A stretch of 64,000 nt of DNA from Sphingobacteriia bacterium (GCA_004294135.1 RDZY01000009.1:62001-126000); one strand, 5' to 3'. Counted from the stretch's first letter, positions 45,989-56,024 are shown. Notes: a model not told the origin generated them from the letters alone. Numbers and translations: made by a program.

Positions 45989-47053
45989 ATGAACCAAGAT
46001 CATAAGATAAACCGATATTTCTTCCTAGTAGTCATTCTATTATTCGCTGGCTTTTTACTCTTTAGCTTAAAATCATTTTTCACCGCTTTTTTGGCTGCAA
46101 TTATGTTTTATGTGTTGAGTAAACAACCAGTAGAATGGCTGATTAAAAAACATCGTTGGAAGAAAAGTTGGGCGGCATTACTGATTATTATCGTTTCGTT
46201 TTTCATCATCCTGCTACCCATTTCTTTAATGGCGGCCATGCTGTACAAAAAAGCGTTGACTGTTTCGCAGAATACCAGTCAAATTATTGAACCACTTAAA
46301 CAACTGGATGCGAACTTACAAGAGCGATTTCATTTTATTTTATTATCGGAAAAAAACCTAAATGGAATTCAATCTTTTCTGGCTGATTTTATTTCTTCAT
46401 TACTAAATCAGGGATTGAATTTATTAAGCGCCATTAGCATGATGTATTTTTTTCTATACTTTATGATTATTAATATCAATCGCATGGAAGCCGCCATCAT
46501 TTTTTACCTTCCTTTTAATCGGCAGAAAATAGAATTATTTGGGCAGGAACTAAAATCACAAACTTTCAGTAATGCCATCGGTGTTCCTTTAATAGCAGTA
46601 GTTATAGGGCTATTCGGGTTTCTGGCTTTTTCCATTATTCAATTCAATGAACCTGGGTTCTGGGCAGTAATTCTTGGATTCTCTTCCATCATTCCAATAG
46701 TTGGAACAGCCGTAGTATGGTTGCCCATCAGTATTTATTTATTTTCAAAGGGACAGATTTGGCAGGCTGTATTAATGATTGCTTGGGGGGCTTTACTATT
46801 AAGCGTACTGGATAATATCGTCCGCTTTTTATTGGCCAAAAAAATGGCCGATGTACACCCCATCGTTACGGTGCTGGGGGTAATTATTGGACTAGAATTT
46901 TTTGGTATAACAGGGCTGATCTTTGGACCTTTAATTATTTCTTATTTCATTATTCTATTAAAGATTTATTACAACGAATACCAGCAAATCGACCTTATGC
47001 CGAAGAAAAAAAAGACCACCCCTATGCCGTTTAAATTACCGTTTTTGAAGTAG
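45989..47053 (+). CDS. AI-2E family transporter (PerM/YdiK type)
   Basis: This 354-residue polytopic protein has the AI-2E exporter family pattern: two or three helices at the N-terminus ('FFLVVILLFAGFLLFSLKSF'), a central amphipathic region, then 'GLFGFLAFSIIQFNEPGFWAVILGFSSIIPIVGTAVVWLP' (in part) and 'GLEFFGITGLIFGPLIISYF', the most conserved end. The tail is basic ('PKKKKTTPMP'). Family members move small molecules such as AI-2 or ions, and many lack a known substrate. The stop codon TAG is immediately followed by a heptanucleotide repeat. Confidence 0.88.
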   Translation: MNQDHKINRYFFLVVILLFAGFLLFSLKSFFTAFLAAIMFYVLSKQPVEWLIKKHRWKKSWAALLIIIVSFFIILLPISLMAAMLYKKALTVSQNTSQIIEPLKQLDANLQERFHFILLSEKNLNGIQSFLADFISSLLNQGLNLLSAISMMYFFLYFMIININRMEAAIIFYLPFNRQKIELFGQELKSQTFSNAIGVPLIAVVIGLFGFLAFSIIQFNEPGFWAVILGFSSIIPIVGTAVVWLPISIYLFSKGQIWQAVLMIAWGALLLSVLDNIVRFLLAKKMADVHPIVTVLGVIIGLEFFGITGLIFGPLIISYFIILLKIYYNEYQQIDLMPKKKKTTPMPFKLPFLK

Positions 47054-47079
47054 ACGGTGTAAATGATACGGTGGATGAA
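47052..47079 (+). repeat. heptanucleotide repeat array, degenerate
   Basis: Units agacggt, gtaaatg, atacggt, ggatgaa. The first base pair of units overlaps the TAG stop codon of the AI-2E family gene, and the array fills the gap to the convergent glpF stop. Two of four units match the consensus. Confidence 0.5.
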
Positions 47080-47784
47080 TTAGAGACAGCTATAGAGTAA
47101 AGCTGCTGCAACAGCGCCTGCAATGGGCGCTACAACTGGTATCCAACTATAAGCCCAGTCGCTCCCACCCTTTCCCTGAATAGGCAATAAAGCGTGCACA
47201 ATGCGGGGACCAAAATCACGAGCCGGATTAATAGCATAACCCGTTGGCCCTCCCAAACTCAACCCGATTGCCAATACCAATAAGCCGACTGGAAGCGCGT
47301 CTAAAGAACCCAAGCTATTACTGCTTTTAGTAAGCAATAAAATGGACAACATAAAGACCATCGTCGCAAAAAATTCAGTCGCAAAATTCTGTGGTGTACT
47401 TCTAATAGCAGGTGTGTTACAGAATGCAGCTCTTTGCGCATCGGCATTGCCCGTGGCATTAAAATGCGCCCTATACATAATCCATACTATCAACGCTCCC
47501 AATATAGCACCCAATAACTGTGCAAGCAGATATATTGGCACCAAAGCCCATTCAAATTTTCCAATAACTGCTAAGGCAATCGTTACGGCAGGATTGAGGT
47601 GCGCGCCACTGCTGGATGCACTTGCATAAACCCCAATAAATACAGCCATAGCCCAACCAATTGTTATGGCCATAAACCCGCTGTTATTACCCTTGGTTTT
47701 ATCTAAAACCACATTCGCTACTACCCCGTTTCCCAAAGTAACCAGCAAAGCGGTACCTACTAATTCAGCCAAAAAAGCCGTCAT
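47080..47784 (-). CDS. glpF: glycerol facilitator (aquaporin family)
   Basis: This 234-residue MIP channel has six helices and both NPA motifs: 'SGAHLNPAVTIAL' and 'GYAINPARDFGPRI'. The Asp after NPAR is the aquaglyceroporin marker (D207 in E. coli GlpF), which favours glycerol over water alone. It lies 76 bp after glpK on the same strand, supporting glycerol uptake and trapping. Confidence 0.92.
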   Translation of the reverse strand: MTAFLAELVGTALLVTLGNGVVANVVLDKTKGNNSGFMAITIGWAMAVFIGVYASASSSGAHLNPAVTIALAVIGKFEWALVPIYLLAQLLGAILGALIVWIMYRAHFNATGNADAQRAAFCNTPAIRSTPQNFATEFFATMVFMLSILLLTKSSNSLGSLDALPVGLLVLAIGLSLGGPTGYAINPARDFGPRIVHALLPIQGKGGSDWAYSWIPVVAPIAGAVAAALLYSCL

Positions 47785-47860
47785 TCAATCAATTTAATTT
47801 GTGAATAGTCCCTCAATTTAAGCTATATATTCTGAGCGAGTATATTAAGAAGTTAATAAA

Positions 47861-49348
47861 TTATCCATGTATCATAGCCGCATTCACTGCCCTACTCCAT
47901 CCCTCCGCCAAAGCGTCTTTTGTTTTCAAATTCATGGTAGGCTCAAAAACCCTTTCTTTCTGCCAAAGCTCCTGTATTTCATCGGTACTACTCCAATAAC
48001 CAATGGCCAAACCCGCTAAATAAGCGGCTCCCAGCGCGGTAGTTTCTACGGTAGTAGGCCTAATTACTTTGGTCTGTAATAAATCACTCTGAAACTGCAT
48101 CAATAAATTATTGGCAGTGGCACCACCATCTACGCGCAACTCTTTAATAGAAATTCCGGAATCTGCTTCCATTGCTTTTAATACATCCATCGTTTGATAC
48201 GCTATACTTTCTAAGGCAGCTCGGGCAATATGCGCACTGGTTGTACCACGTGTAATACCAACAATAGTTCCCCTTGCATATTGATTCCAATAGGGCGCAC
48301 CCAATCCCGCAAATGCAGGCACCATATAAACGCCATCCGTACCAGCTACTTCTGCGGCAAGGGTTTCTACTTCAGCAGCGGTACGAATAATTTTAAGCCC
48401 ATCTCTTAACCACTGTACTACTGCGCCCGCAATAAATACGGAACCTTCCAATGCATAATGCGTAACCCCATTAATTTTCCAGGCAATGGTAGTAAGTAAA
48501 TGATGGGTTGATATTACTGGAGTTGTGCCTGTATTCATCAACATAAAACAACCTGTTCCGTACGTATTTTTTACCATCCCTGGCTGTGTACATTGCTGTC
48601 CAAATAAAGCAGCCTGCTGGTCGCCCGCTATACCCGCAATAGGCACTGGATTGGCTGTTAATATATTTTGAGTATAACCATAAACTTCGCTGCTGCTCTT
48701 TACAGTAGGAAGTATGGAAGCAGGAATATTAAATAGGTTCAATAAGTCCGCATCCCATTGCTCGGTATGGATATTAAACAACATAGTACGAGATGCATTG
48801 GATACATCCGTAACATGCACCAATCCGTTGGTCAATTTCCACACCAGCCAACTATCAATGGTTCCAAATAATAAATCACCAGCCGCGGCAGCGGCTCTAG
48901 CACCAGTAATATGATCGAGTATCCACTTTATTTTGGTAGCAGAAAAATAAGCGTCAATCACCAAGCCCGTTTTTTGTTGAATTAAAGCGGCGTTACCCGC
49001 TTCCTTCAGCGTATCACAATATTCGGCCGTTCTTCTGTCCTGCCACACAATAGCATGATAAATAGGGAGGCCCGTTTTTTTATTCCATACTACCGTTGTT
49101 TCACGCTGGTTGGTAATGCCAATAGCCGCAATATTTTTAATGCTTAATGAGGCCATCGTAATGGCTTCTGCTGCTACGCCAATCTGCGTACTCCAAATTT
49201 CATTGGCATCATGCTCTACCCAGCCGGGCTGTGGAAATAACTGTGTGAATTCTTTTTGTGCAGTGGCTATAATAGCACCGCTTTTATCAAAAACAATAGC
49301 GCGACTGCTGGTAGTTCCTTGATCTAAGGAAAGTATATATTGTGGCAT
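47861..49348 (-). CDS. glpK: glycerol kinase
   Basis: This FGGY-family enzyme phosphorylates glycerol to glycerol 3-phosphate. N-terminal '[17 protein letters not shown]', '[19 protein letters not shown]', '[13 protein letters not shown]' and '[19 protein letters not shown]' are hallmark motifs. I use ATG 49348 (495 residues), not the track's 49366, because the family starts at '[13 protein letters not shown]'. The gene lies 18 bp after the EnvC-like gene, so it could be read from the dut transcript as well as its own promoter. Confidence 0.96.
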   Translation of the reverse strand: MPQYILSLDQGTTSSRAIVFDKSGAIIATAQKEFTQLFPQPGWVEHDANEIWSTQIGVAAEAITMASLSIKNIAAIGITNQRETTVVWNKKTGLPIYHAIVWQDRRTAEYCDTLKEAGNAALIQQKTGLVIDAYFSATKIKWILDHITGARAAAAAGDLLFGTIDSWLVWKLTNGLVHVTDVSNASRTMLFNIHTEQWDADLLNLFNIPASILPTVKSSSEVYGYTQNILTANPVPIAGIAGDQQAALFGQQCTQPGMVKNTYGTGCFMLMNTGTTPVISTHHLLTTIAWKINGVTHYALEGSVFIAGAVVQWLRDGLKIIRTAAEVETLAAEVAGTDGVYMVPAFAGLGAPYWNQYARGTIVGITRGTTSAHIARAALESIAYQTMDVLKAMEADSGISIKELRVDGGATANNLLMQFQSDLLQTKVIRPTTVETTALGAAYLAGLAIGYWSSTDEIQELWQKERVFEPTMNLKTKDALAEGWSRAVNAAMIHG

Positions 49349-49366
49349 GAAATCGTTTTTTATCAT

Positions 49367-50731
49367 CTACCTCCCCTTCAACCAAGGCATTGGATTCTGT
49401 GCAACACTCTTATCATTCATAATCATAAACAGAATTCCACCTTCCCCATCAATTGAAGTTCCAGATTTACCCAATACCGTTCCTGCTTTCACTTGTTGAT
49501 CGCGACCCACACTAAAAGAGGATAAATTTTTATAGCCTGTAAAATATTTTCCGTGACGAACTAATACCACCAATTCATCGGCCATTTCACCCACATAAAC
49601 TACTTCCCCATCGGCCACACAACGAACAGAAGAACCAACTGCTACCGCAATTTCAATACCATCCGATTTTTGTATCAACTTAGTCCCTGCATAGTTCTGC
49701 GTTCCAAATCCAACCGTAACAATACCATTCGAAACTGGCCAAGGCAATCTACCCCGATTGTTCTCGAAATTAATTGACATTTCCATGCCCTCGGGGGTAG
49801 ATTCTAGTGGGGAATAATTTCTGTCTTTAGCCGCCGACGTTACACCCGTATTAGCCTCATTGTTATTGTTGTTATTCTTAGGCGTTGAAGGTTTATTTGG
49901 TGTAATAGTGGAGTTGTTTTTTGCGGCTTCCGCATTTTTACTGGCTTGTAATTTACGGGCATCTTCAAGTGCTTTCAAACGCTTTGCTTCATCGCGTTTT
50001 TTGGCTTCTTCAATCTCTCTTCTAATAACCGCATTCATAGCCAAAGCAACTTTCTGCCGCTGCCCTTCTTTGTCCTTCAATTGCTTACTTATTTCCAACT
50101 CTTTTCCTTTCAAACCAACCACTACCTGATCTTGTTCTTTTTTATCATCTTGCAAAACCAGCAGTTGTTTATTCTGTACTTCCAGTGTACTTAAACGTTC
50201 TTTTTTATTGTTGCTGAGCACCCCTACTTTTTCTTGCAATAAATTTTCTGACTTCACAATGGTGCTGGCCTGTGTCTCCCTATTTTGTCTATAACTTTTG
50301 AGATAAGTAACACGCTTAATGGCGTCGTTAAAACTACCTGCAGAAAATAAAAAATTCAAATACGCATAACTACTCCTGTTTTTATAAGCAAAAACAATGC
50401 TTTTAGCATATTTTACTTTCAACGTATCCAATTCTTTTTTCAGTCGATATATATCACGTTCATTTAAAAAAATAGTTTCATCCAACTGCTTTACTTCCCT
50501 ATTAATACTGCCCACTAAGGCCTCACGCGCATTTATTTTTTTCTTGATGATGGCCAGTTGTTTCACCGAGCTCTTGGTATTTTTTTGGGTCTCTCGCAGC
50601 ATCTGATTCAATTCAGTAATTTCCCGCTCCAGGTTCTGTTTGGTCTTCTGCAATTCTTCTCGAGACTGAGCCAATAGCATCATAGTGCTGATCAGAAAAA
50701 AAATAATACCTAAGCCGATTTTTTTAAACAT
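49367..50731 (-). CDS. EnvC-like murein hydrolase activator (coiled coil plus degenerate LytM)
   Basis: This 454-residue exported protein has a signal peptide ('GIIFFLISTMMLLAQS'), a long coiled coil (~20-275), a Thr/Asn/Pro-rich hinge (~280-305) and a C-terminal M23/LytM domain. The Zn ligands are not conserved: the first-ligand region reads 'KSDGIEIAV' in place of HxxxD, and the HxH motif reads 'YKNLSS'. As in E. coli EnvC, this suggests an activator of amidases in septum splitting and not a peptidase itself. It lies 53 bp after the DUF4292 gene and 18 bp before glpK. Confidence 0.9.
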   Translation of the reverse strand: MFKKIGLGIIFFLISTMMLLAQSREELQKTKQNLEREITELNQMLRETQKNTKSSVKQLAIIKKKINAREALVGSINREVKQLDETIFLNERDIYRLKKELDTLKVKYAKSIVFAYKNRSSYAYLNFLFSAGSFNDAIKRVTYLKSYRQNRETQASTIVKSENLLQEKVGVLSNNKKERLSTLEVQNKQLLVLQDDKKEQDQVVVGLKGKELEISKQLKDKEGQRQKVALAMNAVIRREIEEAKKRDEAKRLKALEDARKLQASKNAEAAKNNSTITPNKPSTPKNNNNNNEANTGVTSAAKDRNYSPLESTPEGMEMSINFENNRGRLPWPVSNGIVTVGFGTQNYAGTKLIQKSDGIEIAVAVGSSVRCVADGEVVYVGEMADELVVLVRHGKYFTGYKNLSSFSVGRDQQVKAGTVLGKSGTSIDGEGGILFMIMNDKSVAQNPMPWLKGR

Positions 50732-50784
50732 GGGTCAAAATTAAGGGATGCCTTCGGGTATAGAACGATTAAACCCTCAGTAAA

Positions 50785-51618
50785 TTACTTACGTTTATAG
50801 TTTTTAGGTAACTCAAACATATATTTTAACGGTTCATTTAGGCTAAACTCCTTAAAATCAAGGTTAATAGTGAGTCGCGACTTCTCAGAAACCACTATTT
50901 GCCGTTTAGTAGAAAACTGGTAAGTACCCATAGGCTGGTAATCAGAAAAGCTGATATCACAAGTACGATTCCGTTGCAAATCAATATCATCTAATTTGCT
51001 ATGGGTGATCCTGAAATCGTTGGTGGACAAGGTAAGTAAGTGCTTAAATATATCTCCAATCATCAACACCAATAAAGTAGAAGGCCCATCTTTATAAGAA
51101 ACAATATTTTGATTCATAAATACCGGATTACCAATCAGCAGATTCTGTAAGGTGAAGAAATCAAAAGGGATTTCAGTGGCTTCTTTTAAATAATCGATAG
51201 AGCGGTATTGGATGTATTTCTCCCCCACTTTCTTGACCAGTATTACCGAATCTTTTTTTATCTGCACTTGCAATCCCTCTGCAGCAATACCCAAAAACGA
51301 ACCCCTGATACGAATAAAAATAATACTGTCCTTAATCATACTTAGGTAGGCCATATAATTATCACTGTTCTCGGCACTTTCATACTCAATTTTTATTTTG
51401 GCATTAAAACTGTTGAAACTGATATTATTGGTGACTACTTTGGTCATGATATCCCTTACAATCTTAGCAGAATCCACCGTTGGCGTTTCATTAATTACAA
51501 TAATTTGAGTCGTATCTTTTTTATTGATGGCTTCTTGAATGGTAGCCACTTTCTTTACCGTTTTACAGGATATTCCTATTAAAAAAATGGCGATAAATAG
51601 TTTATAAAATTTCATCAT
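50785..51618 (-). CDS. DUF4292 lipoprotein
   Basis: The protein resembles the DUF4292 family of Bacteroidota, probably with a LolA/LolB-like fold: 'SFNSFNAKIKIEYESAENS', 'MIKDSIIFIRIRGSFLGIAA', 'FDFFTLQNLLIGNPVF' and 'LKYMFELPKNYKRK'. I use ATG 51618 (277 residues), as it leads directly into a lipoprotein signal ('FIAIFLIGISCKTVKK'). The track's longer start at 51669 overlaps the dut stop (TAATG), a coupling arrangement that cannot be excluded. The family's role is not established; lipoprotein handling is an inference from fold resemblance. It sits between dut and the envC-like gene. Confidence 0.82.
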   Translation of the reverse strand: MMKFYKLFIAIFLIGISCKTVKKVATIQEAINKKDTTQIIVINETPTVDSAKIVRDIMTKVVTNNISFNSFNAKIKIEYESAENSDNYMAYLSMIKDSIIFIRIRGSFLGIAAEGLQVQIKKDSVILVKKVGEKYIQYRSIDYLKEATEIPFDFFTLQNLLIGNPVFMNQNIVSYKDGPSTLLVLMIGDIFKHLLTLSTNDFRITHSKLDDIDLQRNRTCDISFSDYQPMGTYQFSTKRQIVVSEKSRLTINLDFKEFSLNEPLKYMFELPKNYKRK

Positions 51619-51668
51619 TGAATATGGTTTATTTATAGCGTTCAAGTATTGTATTTGAACCAGTGGCA

Positions 51669-52133
51669 TTAGCCATTTAAGGGGTTGTGTTCTGTTAAAC
51701 CTGTGCTTCCAAATCCACCAGCTCCTCTTATAGTTTCATCCAAGCTTTCAACCAGAAGCCAGTCAATTTTCTCCACCGTTTGCAAAACCATTTGCGCAAT
51801 ACGATTACCCGGTTCAATCGTCTGAACCTGCCCCGATAAATTTACCAGTATCACTTTAATTTCACCCCTATAATCTGCATCAATGGTACCGGGTGAATTT
51901 AAGCAGGTAATGCCTTGTTTTAAAGCAAGCCCACTCCTGGGGCGAATTTGAGCCTCATAATTAGCAGGTAATTCAATCTTTAAACCCGTAGGAATCAGCA
52001 CCCTTTCTAAGGAAGCAAGTTGAACTGGCACCTCAATATTGGCATATAAATCCATTCCAGAAGCCCCTTCTGTGGCATATTTAGGCAGTGGATATGGCGA
52101 TTCGTTTACAATTTTCACTTGTTTTACGTGCAT
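51669..52133 (-). CDS. dut: dUTP diphosphatase
   Basis: This 154-residue trimeric enzyme hydrolyses dUTP to dUMP, keeping uracil out of DNA. All five motifs are present: 'ASGMDLYAN', '[10 protein letters not shown]', '[15 protein letters not shown]', 'GNRIAQMVL' and the C-terminal '[10 protein letters not shown]' arm. Length matches the family. It is the first gene of the dut-DUF4292-envC-like-glpK-glpF run and is divergent from the methyltransferase gene 72 bp away. A TACCTTCG element (52138-52145, minus strand, one mismatch to TAnnTTTG) lies only 4 bp before its ATG. Confidence 0.96.
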   Translation of the reverse strand: MHVKQVKIVNESPYPLPKYATEGASGMDLYANIEVPVQLASLERVLIPTGLKIELPANYEAQIRPRSGLALKQGITCLNSPGTIDADYRGEIKVILVNLSGQVQTIEPGNRIAQMVLQTVEKIDWLLVESLDETIRGAGGFGSTGLTEHNPLNG

Positions 52134-52166
52134 TTTGCGAAGGTAGGGCGAGAAGTCTTATTTTTG
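52134..52166 (+). promoter_or_regulatory. promoter of the polysaccharide locus methyltransferase gene
   Basis: TTTG (52134-52137), 21 bases, then TATTTTTG (52159-52166), an exact match to the Bacteroidota TAnnTTTG -7 element, 39 bp before the ATG at 52206. It overlaps the weak -7 element of divergent dut. Confidence 0.55.
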
Positions 52167-52205
52167 GCTGCCTTCTAAAAAACATTCACCAAATGCAGAA
52201 ATCTG

Positions 52206-52874
52206 ATGCTGCCTAAAATTGTACAAAAAATTGCCGACAATAAAAGCAAGGATTCCCTTTCACATCAATTAAGGAGTAAAAGATTCTTGTTTTTTCAACA
52301 CTGCATTCAACAATTACCCAAGCCCATCCATATTTTAGATATAGGTGGTACCATGGCTTTTTGGCAGAGTATGAACTTTAATCCGCTCGATATTCGCATC
52401 ACCCTACTCAATTTAGAGCCTTCTTCTTCGGTATCATATCCCTTTGAATGCATTCAGGCTGATGCGACTAAGTTGACTCAATTTGGAGATCAGTCGGTCG
52501 ATATTGTCTTCTCCAACTCAGTTATAGAACACCTTTTTACTTGGGAAAATCAGCAAAAAATGGCCCAAGAAGTACAAAGGGTGGGCAAAAACTATTTTAT
52601 TCAAAGTCCAAACTATTGGTTCCCCATAGAGCCTCATTGGGTATTCCCCTGTTTTCAATACCTGCCATTTTGGGTAAAATGCTGGATGACCCAACAATTT
52701 GCACTCGGTCATATTGGTGCAATCAAAGATGCAGCAAGGGCTAGGGAGCAAGTAGCAGAAATTAAATTACTTTCTTTAAAGGAAATAAAGCAATTATTCC
52801 CTCATTCTGCGGTGTACAAAGAGAAATTCATGGGATTGAATAAATCCTTTATAGCGCACTCTTTTGGCATATAA
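52206..52874 (+). CDS. class I SAM-dependent methyltransferase
   Basis: This 222-residue protein has a class I methyltransferase core: motif I 'HILDIGGTMAFWQ' (~42-54), an acidic strand-2 end 'ITLLNLEPSS', 'CIQADATKL' (motif II) and 'VDIVFSNSVIEHLF' (motif IV, the 'SNSVIEH' form of Methyltransf_11/23). The C-terminal region is aromatic and basic ('YFIQSPNYWFPIEPHW'), as in methyltransferases of polysaccharide or glycolipid loci. Target unknown. It starts the plus-strand part of the polysaccharide locus, 78 bp before the glycosylphosphotransferase gene. Confidence 0.82.
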   Translation: MLPKIVQKIADNKSKDSLSHQLRSKRFLFFQHCIQQLPKPIHILDIGGTMAFWQSMNFNPLDIRITLLNLEPSSSVSYPFECIQADATKLTQFGDQSVDIVFSNSVIEHLFTWENQQKMAQEVQRVGKNYFIQSPNYWFPIEPHWVFPCFQYLPFWVKCWMTQQFALGHIGAIKDAARAREQVAEIKLLSLKEIKQLFPHSAVYKEKFMGLNKSFIAHSFGI

Positions 52875-52952
52875 AAGTTATTAAATTCACATTAATAAAG
52901 CACTATAACACCTCAATCGGGATAATTATTTACCTTCGCAGTCCCAGCGGCT

Positions 52953-54347
52953 ATGAAGAAAAACGTACGTTACTATCATATCACCCGGTATCTAGCAGAT
53001 GCCCTTGCAATTGTTGTTGCCTATATGGCATCATTGGCTACGCAGTATGGGGAAGTTATACATAGCTTTAGTATTGTTTTTGTAGCCCTCTCCATTTTTT
53101 TCTGGTATTTTATTTCTGTGGTGTCTAAATTATACGCCGACCGCCGTTCTAATAAATTTTCGGAAGAGATTATTTTTATTACATACAATATTTTATTGGT
53201 CTCCATACTCCTTAGCTCCTCGCTTTATTTTATTGAATTAAATCCAGCTTATTCGGCTAAATTCTTTGGCGTTTATTTGGCCTACCTTTTTATTTTTGTA
53301 TCTGCTACCAAATATTTTTTACGAAAAAGTGTGCACGCCGCACTACACCAAGGAAAATTATACGATAAGATTTTACTGGTCGGTTCCACACCAGCAGCCA
53401 TCAACTACTACGAAACCATCAACAAATATTATTATTATGGCTACCAATGCGTTGGTGTAATTGATGAGCATCCTACTAAAATTAATGGCAGCAAATACTA
53501 CGGAAATATTGATGCGCTAAGCAATGTATTGCGTACCGAAATTATTGATGAAGTAGTAATTGCCCTTCCCAATAGCGAGTACAACAATATACAACGTTGT
53601 ATGGAAGTATGCGATTATCACCGCACCAAAGTGCGGATACTTCCTGACTTACAACAGTACGCTTCTTCTGCCATTGCAGTAGATAATATTGGCCTAGTAC
53701 CCACCATTAGTGTAATAGAATTACCATTGGATAAATGGCAGAATAAAATATTGAAAAGACTTTTCGATATTGTTTTTTCCCTGGTGGTTTTCTTAACAGT
53801 AGGTATTATTCTATTCCCAATAATTGCCATCATCATCAAACTTACATCTAAGGGAAGGGTTTTCTTTAAACAAGAAAGATGGGGACTTAACAATGAAAAA
53901 ATCATCTGTTATAAATTCCGCTCCATGGTGCAAGAAAGCCAAGACCTAAATGAAGAAGGCAAATACCAACAAGCTCAAAAAGATGATCCGAGGGTAACTT
54001 GGATTGGAAAAATATTGCGACAAACCAACTTAGATGAATTACCACAATTCCTAAATGTATTGTTGGGAAATATGTCAGTTGTTGGGCCACGCCCCCATCC
54101 AACCCCACTGAATATAGAAAGTATGCATACCGTAGAAAATTATATGTTGCGACATATAGTATTGCCGGGCATCAGTGGTTGGGCTCAAGTAAATGGATCT
54201 CGTGGTGAAACAAAAACATCGAATGATATGCAGCAAAGGGTGAATTTCGATTTGTATTATATTCATAGGTGGACTTTCTGGCTCGATTGTCAGATCATTC
54301 TTCAAACCATTATTAATATTTTAAGAGGAGATCAGAATGCGTATTAG
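52953..54347 (+). CDS. undecaprenyl-phosphate sugar phosphotransferase, WcaJ/PglC superfamily
   Basis: This 464-residue polyprenyl glycosylphosphotransferase starts repeat-unit synthesis by moving a sugar phosphate from an NDP-sugar to undecaprenyl phosphate. It has four or five N-terminal helices (~10-125), a CoA-binding-like Rossmann part (~135-265) and the catalytic C-terminus from ~270: 'KRLFDIVFSLVVF', 'GRVFFKQERWGLN', 'YKFRSMV', 'RQTNLDELPQFLNVL', 'SVVGPRPHP' and 'LPGISGWAQVNGSRGE'. The layout is the WcaJ/WbaP type. A TACCTTCG element (52931-52938) lies 14 bp before the start. Its stop codon lies inside the next gene (11-bp overlap). Confidence 0.94.
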   Translation: MKKNVRYYHITRYLADALAIVVAYMASLATQYGEVIHSFSIVFVALSIFFWYFISVVSKLYADRRSNKFSEEIIFITYNILLVSILLSSSLYFIELNPAYSAKFFGVYLAYLFIFVSATKYFLRKSVHAALHQGKLYDKILLVGSTPAAINYYETINKYYYYGYQCVGVIDEHPTKINGSKYYGNIDALSNVLRTEIIDEVVIALPNSEYNNIQRCMEVCDYHRTKVRILPDLQQYASSAIAVDNIGLVPTISVIELPLDKWQNKILKRLFDIVFSLVVFLTVGIILFPIIAIIIKLTSKGRVFFKQERWGLNNEKIICYKFRSMVQESQDLNEEGKYQQAQKDDPRVTWIGKILRQTNLDELPQFLNVLLGNMSVVGPRPHPTPLNIESMHTVENYMLRHIVLPGISGWAQVNGSRGETKTSNDMQQRVNFDLYYIHRWTFWLDCQIILQTIINILRGDQNAY

Positions 54348-55986
54348 GAAGACGGTAGACGGTAGACGGTGGGGCATTGCGCTGTTCTTTATGATCAGTT
54401 CTTTGGGGCTATATGCCCAAACAGTTTGGGAGAATCATCGAAGTGAAATATATCCTTATCTCTATCGCATGTCGCAAAAAGGACTGATTGATTTTCAAGA
54501 TATAATTCGGCCCGTTTCTCGCCTACAAATTGCCAATGCCTTAGATTCACTTCAAGCAAAAAAAATACAACTTAGCAGTATAGAACAAAAAGAACTGGCA
54601 TTTTATTTACAGGAATTCAAAGCCATTGAAGGCAGCGACGATGCAAAAATAAAGTTGATAAAAAAAGATGCCAACCAACGCTTGCGCGGTTTGTTCTTAC
54701 ACCATAAAGATTTTCAACTGAATGCAGATCCCTTCGGAAGTATTATGCAAGTGAGTGGAAGCGGTAAAAATTTTACGCAAGTAAGCAATGGCATTCAGTT
54801 TTGGGGACAAGCCAAAAAATTTGCATTCCAGTTCTCCTATCGAGATTTTACAGAGACGGGTAAGGGCATTGATACTTTTCGCAAAGAAAATCCAGAAACG
54901 GGTATCATCAAACTTTTCAACCCGAGTGCTACCAATCAAAACTTTAGTGAAATCAGAACCAATATCAGCTATACTTGGAACAATGGATCCATCAGCATCG
55001 GAAAAGATCATTTGTTATGGGGCTATGGCGAAAATGGAAGAATTGTGCTATCAGATAAAGCACCTACCGCCCCATTTGTCCGTTTTAATTACAAGCCCTT
55101 TAAATGGCTGCAATTTAATTACGCCCATACTTGGCTCAATTCAAATATGATTGATTCAAATGCCACTTATGGCACCAATAGTGGCGGTGTAAGTGGTAAT
55201 ATTCGCATCCGATATATTCCGAAATATATGGCAAGCCATACTATAATTTTCAAGCCCATCAAGGGTTTGGATATTGCAGTAGGAGAATCAATTGTGTACA
55301 GCGACGACCTTGATATTGGATTTTTTATTCCCATCAACTTCTTTAAAATTTACGATAATAACCGCAGCAATTACAGCATTAACGCGGGATCAAATGGTCA
55401 ATTTTTTACTCAAATAAGCTCTAGAAATCACCTCAAAAATACCCATCTTTACGCCTCCGTAATGATTGATGAAATTAGGGTAGCGCAAATATTCAATCGT
55501 GCAAAATCTAGGAATCAATTGGGTTATACCTTTGGCGCATCCGTAACAGATGCTTTTCTGCATTACCTAACACTGGGAGCAGAATATACCCGCATTAATC
55601 CATTTGTGTACAATAACTTATTACCCGCTCAAAACTATACCCAGTACGATTTATCACTCGGCGATTGGATGGGTAATAATGCAGATAGAATGACTTTATT
55701 CGCAAAATATACACCCCTGCCGCGACTAAAAACTTATGCCCGTTTACAATCCATTCGCAAAGGTGGAGCTGGCACCCTTGCGCAACAATATATTGCAGAG
55801 CCTCAGCCCGGTTTTTTATTCGACTTTCAAAAAAGCCGCACCGATCTTTTTTTACAAGCCAGTTATGAATTAATCAATAATTTTTACCTCACTGGCAGCT
55901 ATCAATTCCTAAAACAATCCCTCTCCAGTGGAATAAAAAATACCAATACCACCGTACAAGTAGGCATAAGTTATGGACTAAAATAG
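54337..55986 (+). CDS. capsule assembly Wzi-like outer membrane barrel protein
   Basis: This 549-residue protein has a signal peptide (residues ~1-28, 'GIALFFMISSLGLYAQ'), an N-terminal helical part ('IYPYLYRMSQKGLIDFQDI') and a C-terminal region of alternating aromatic beta strands with the pattern of Wzi-family barrels. Wzi binds capsule or exopolysaccharide at the cell surface. The start ATG 54337 is supported by an AGGAG sequence 8-12 bp upstream (54326-54330), rare in this genome type. Codons 5-12 of the signal peptide are three perfect copies of the heptamer agacggt. It overlaps the previous gene by 11 bp. Family call is from pattern and context, so confidence is moderate. Confidence 0.72.
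   Translation: MRIRKTVDGRRWGIALFFMISSLGLYAQTVWENHRSEIYPYLYRMSQKGLIDFQDIIRPVSRLQIANALDSLQAKKIQLSSIEQKELAFYLQEFKAIEGSDDAKIKLIKKDANQRLRGLFLHHKDFQLNADPFGSIMQVSGSGKNFTQVSNGIQFWGQAKKFAFQFSYRDFTETGKGIDTFRKENPETGIIKLFNPSATNQNFSEIRTNISYTWNNGSISIGKDHLLWGYGENGRIVLSDKAPTAPFVRFNYKPFKWLQFNYAHTWLNSNMIDSNATYGTNSGGVSGNIRIRYIPKYMASHTIIFKPIKGLDIAVGESIVYSDDLDIGFFIPINFFKIYDNNRSNYSINAGSNGQFFTQISSRNHLKNTHLYASVMIDEIRVAQIFNRAKSRNQLGYTFGASVTDAFLHYLTLGAEYTRINPFVYNNLLPAQNYTQYDLSLGDWMGNNADRMTLFAKYTPLPRLKTYARLQSIRKGGAGTLAQQYIAEPQPGFLFDFQKSRTDLFLQASYELINNFYLTGSYQFLKQSLSSGIKNTNTTVQVGISYGLK
54350..54370 (+). repeat. perfect heptanucleotide repeat, three units, in the wzi-like signal peptide
   Basis: Three exact copies of agacggt starting 3 bases after the stop codon of the previous gene and inside codons 5-12 of the Wzi-like gene. 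Gain or loss of one unit would shift the reading frame. Confidence 0.9.
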
Positions 55987-55993
55987 AAAATAG

Positions 55994-56024
55994 TTTTCCC
56001 TAAAAATTCAATCTTGTACCTTTG
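55994..56024 (+). promoter_or_regulatory. promoter of the StrG-like gene
   Basis: TTTT (55994-55997), 19 bases, then TACCTTTG (56017-56024), an exact TAnnTTTG match 26 bp before the ATG at 56051. Confidence 0.55.
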
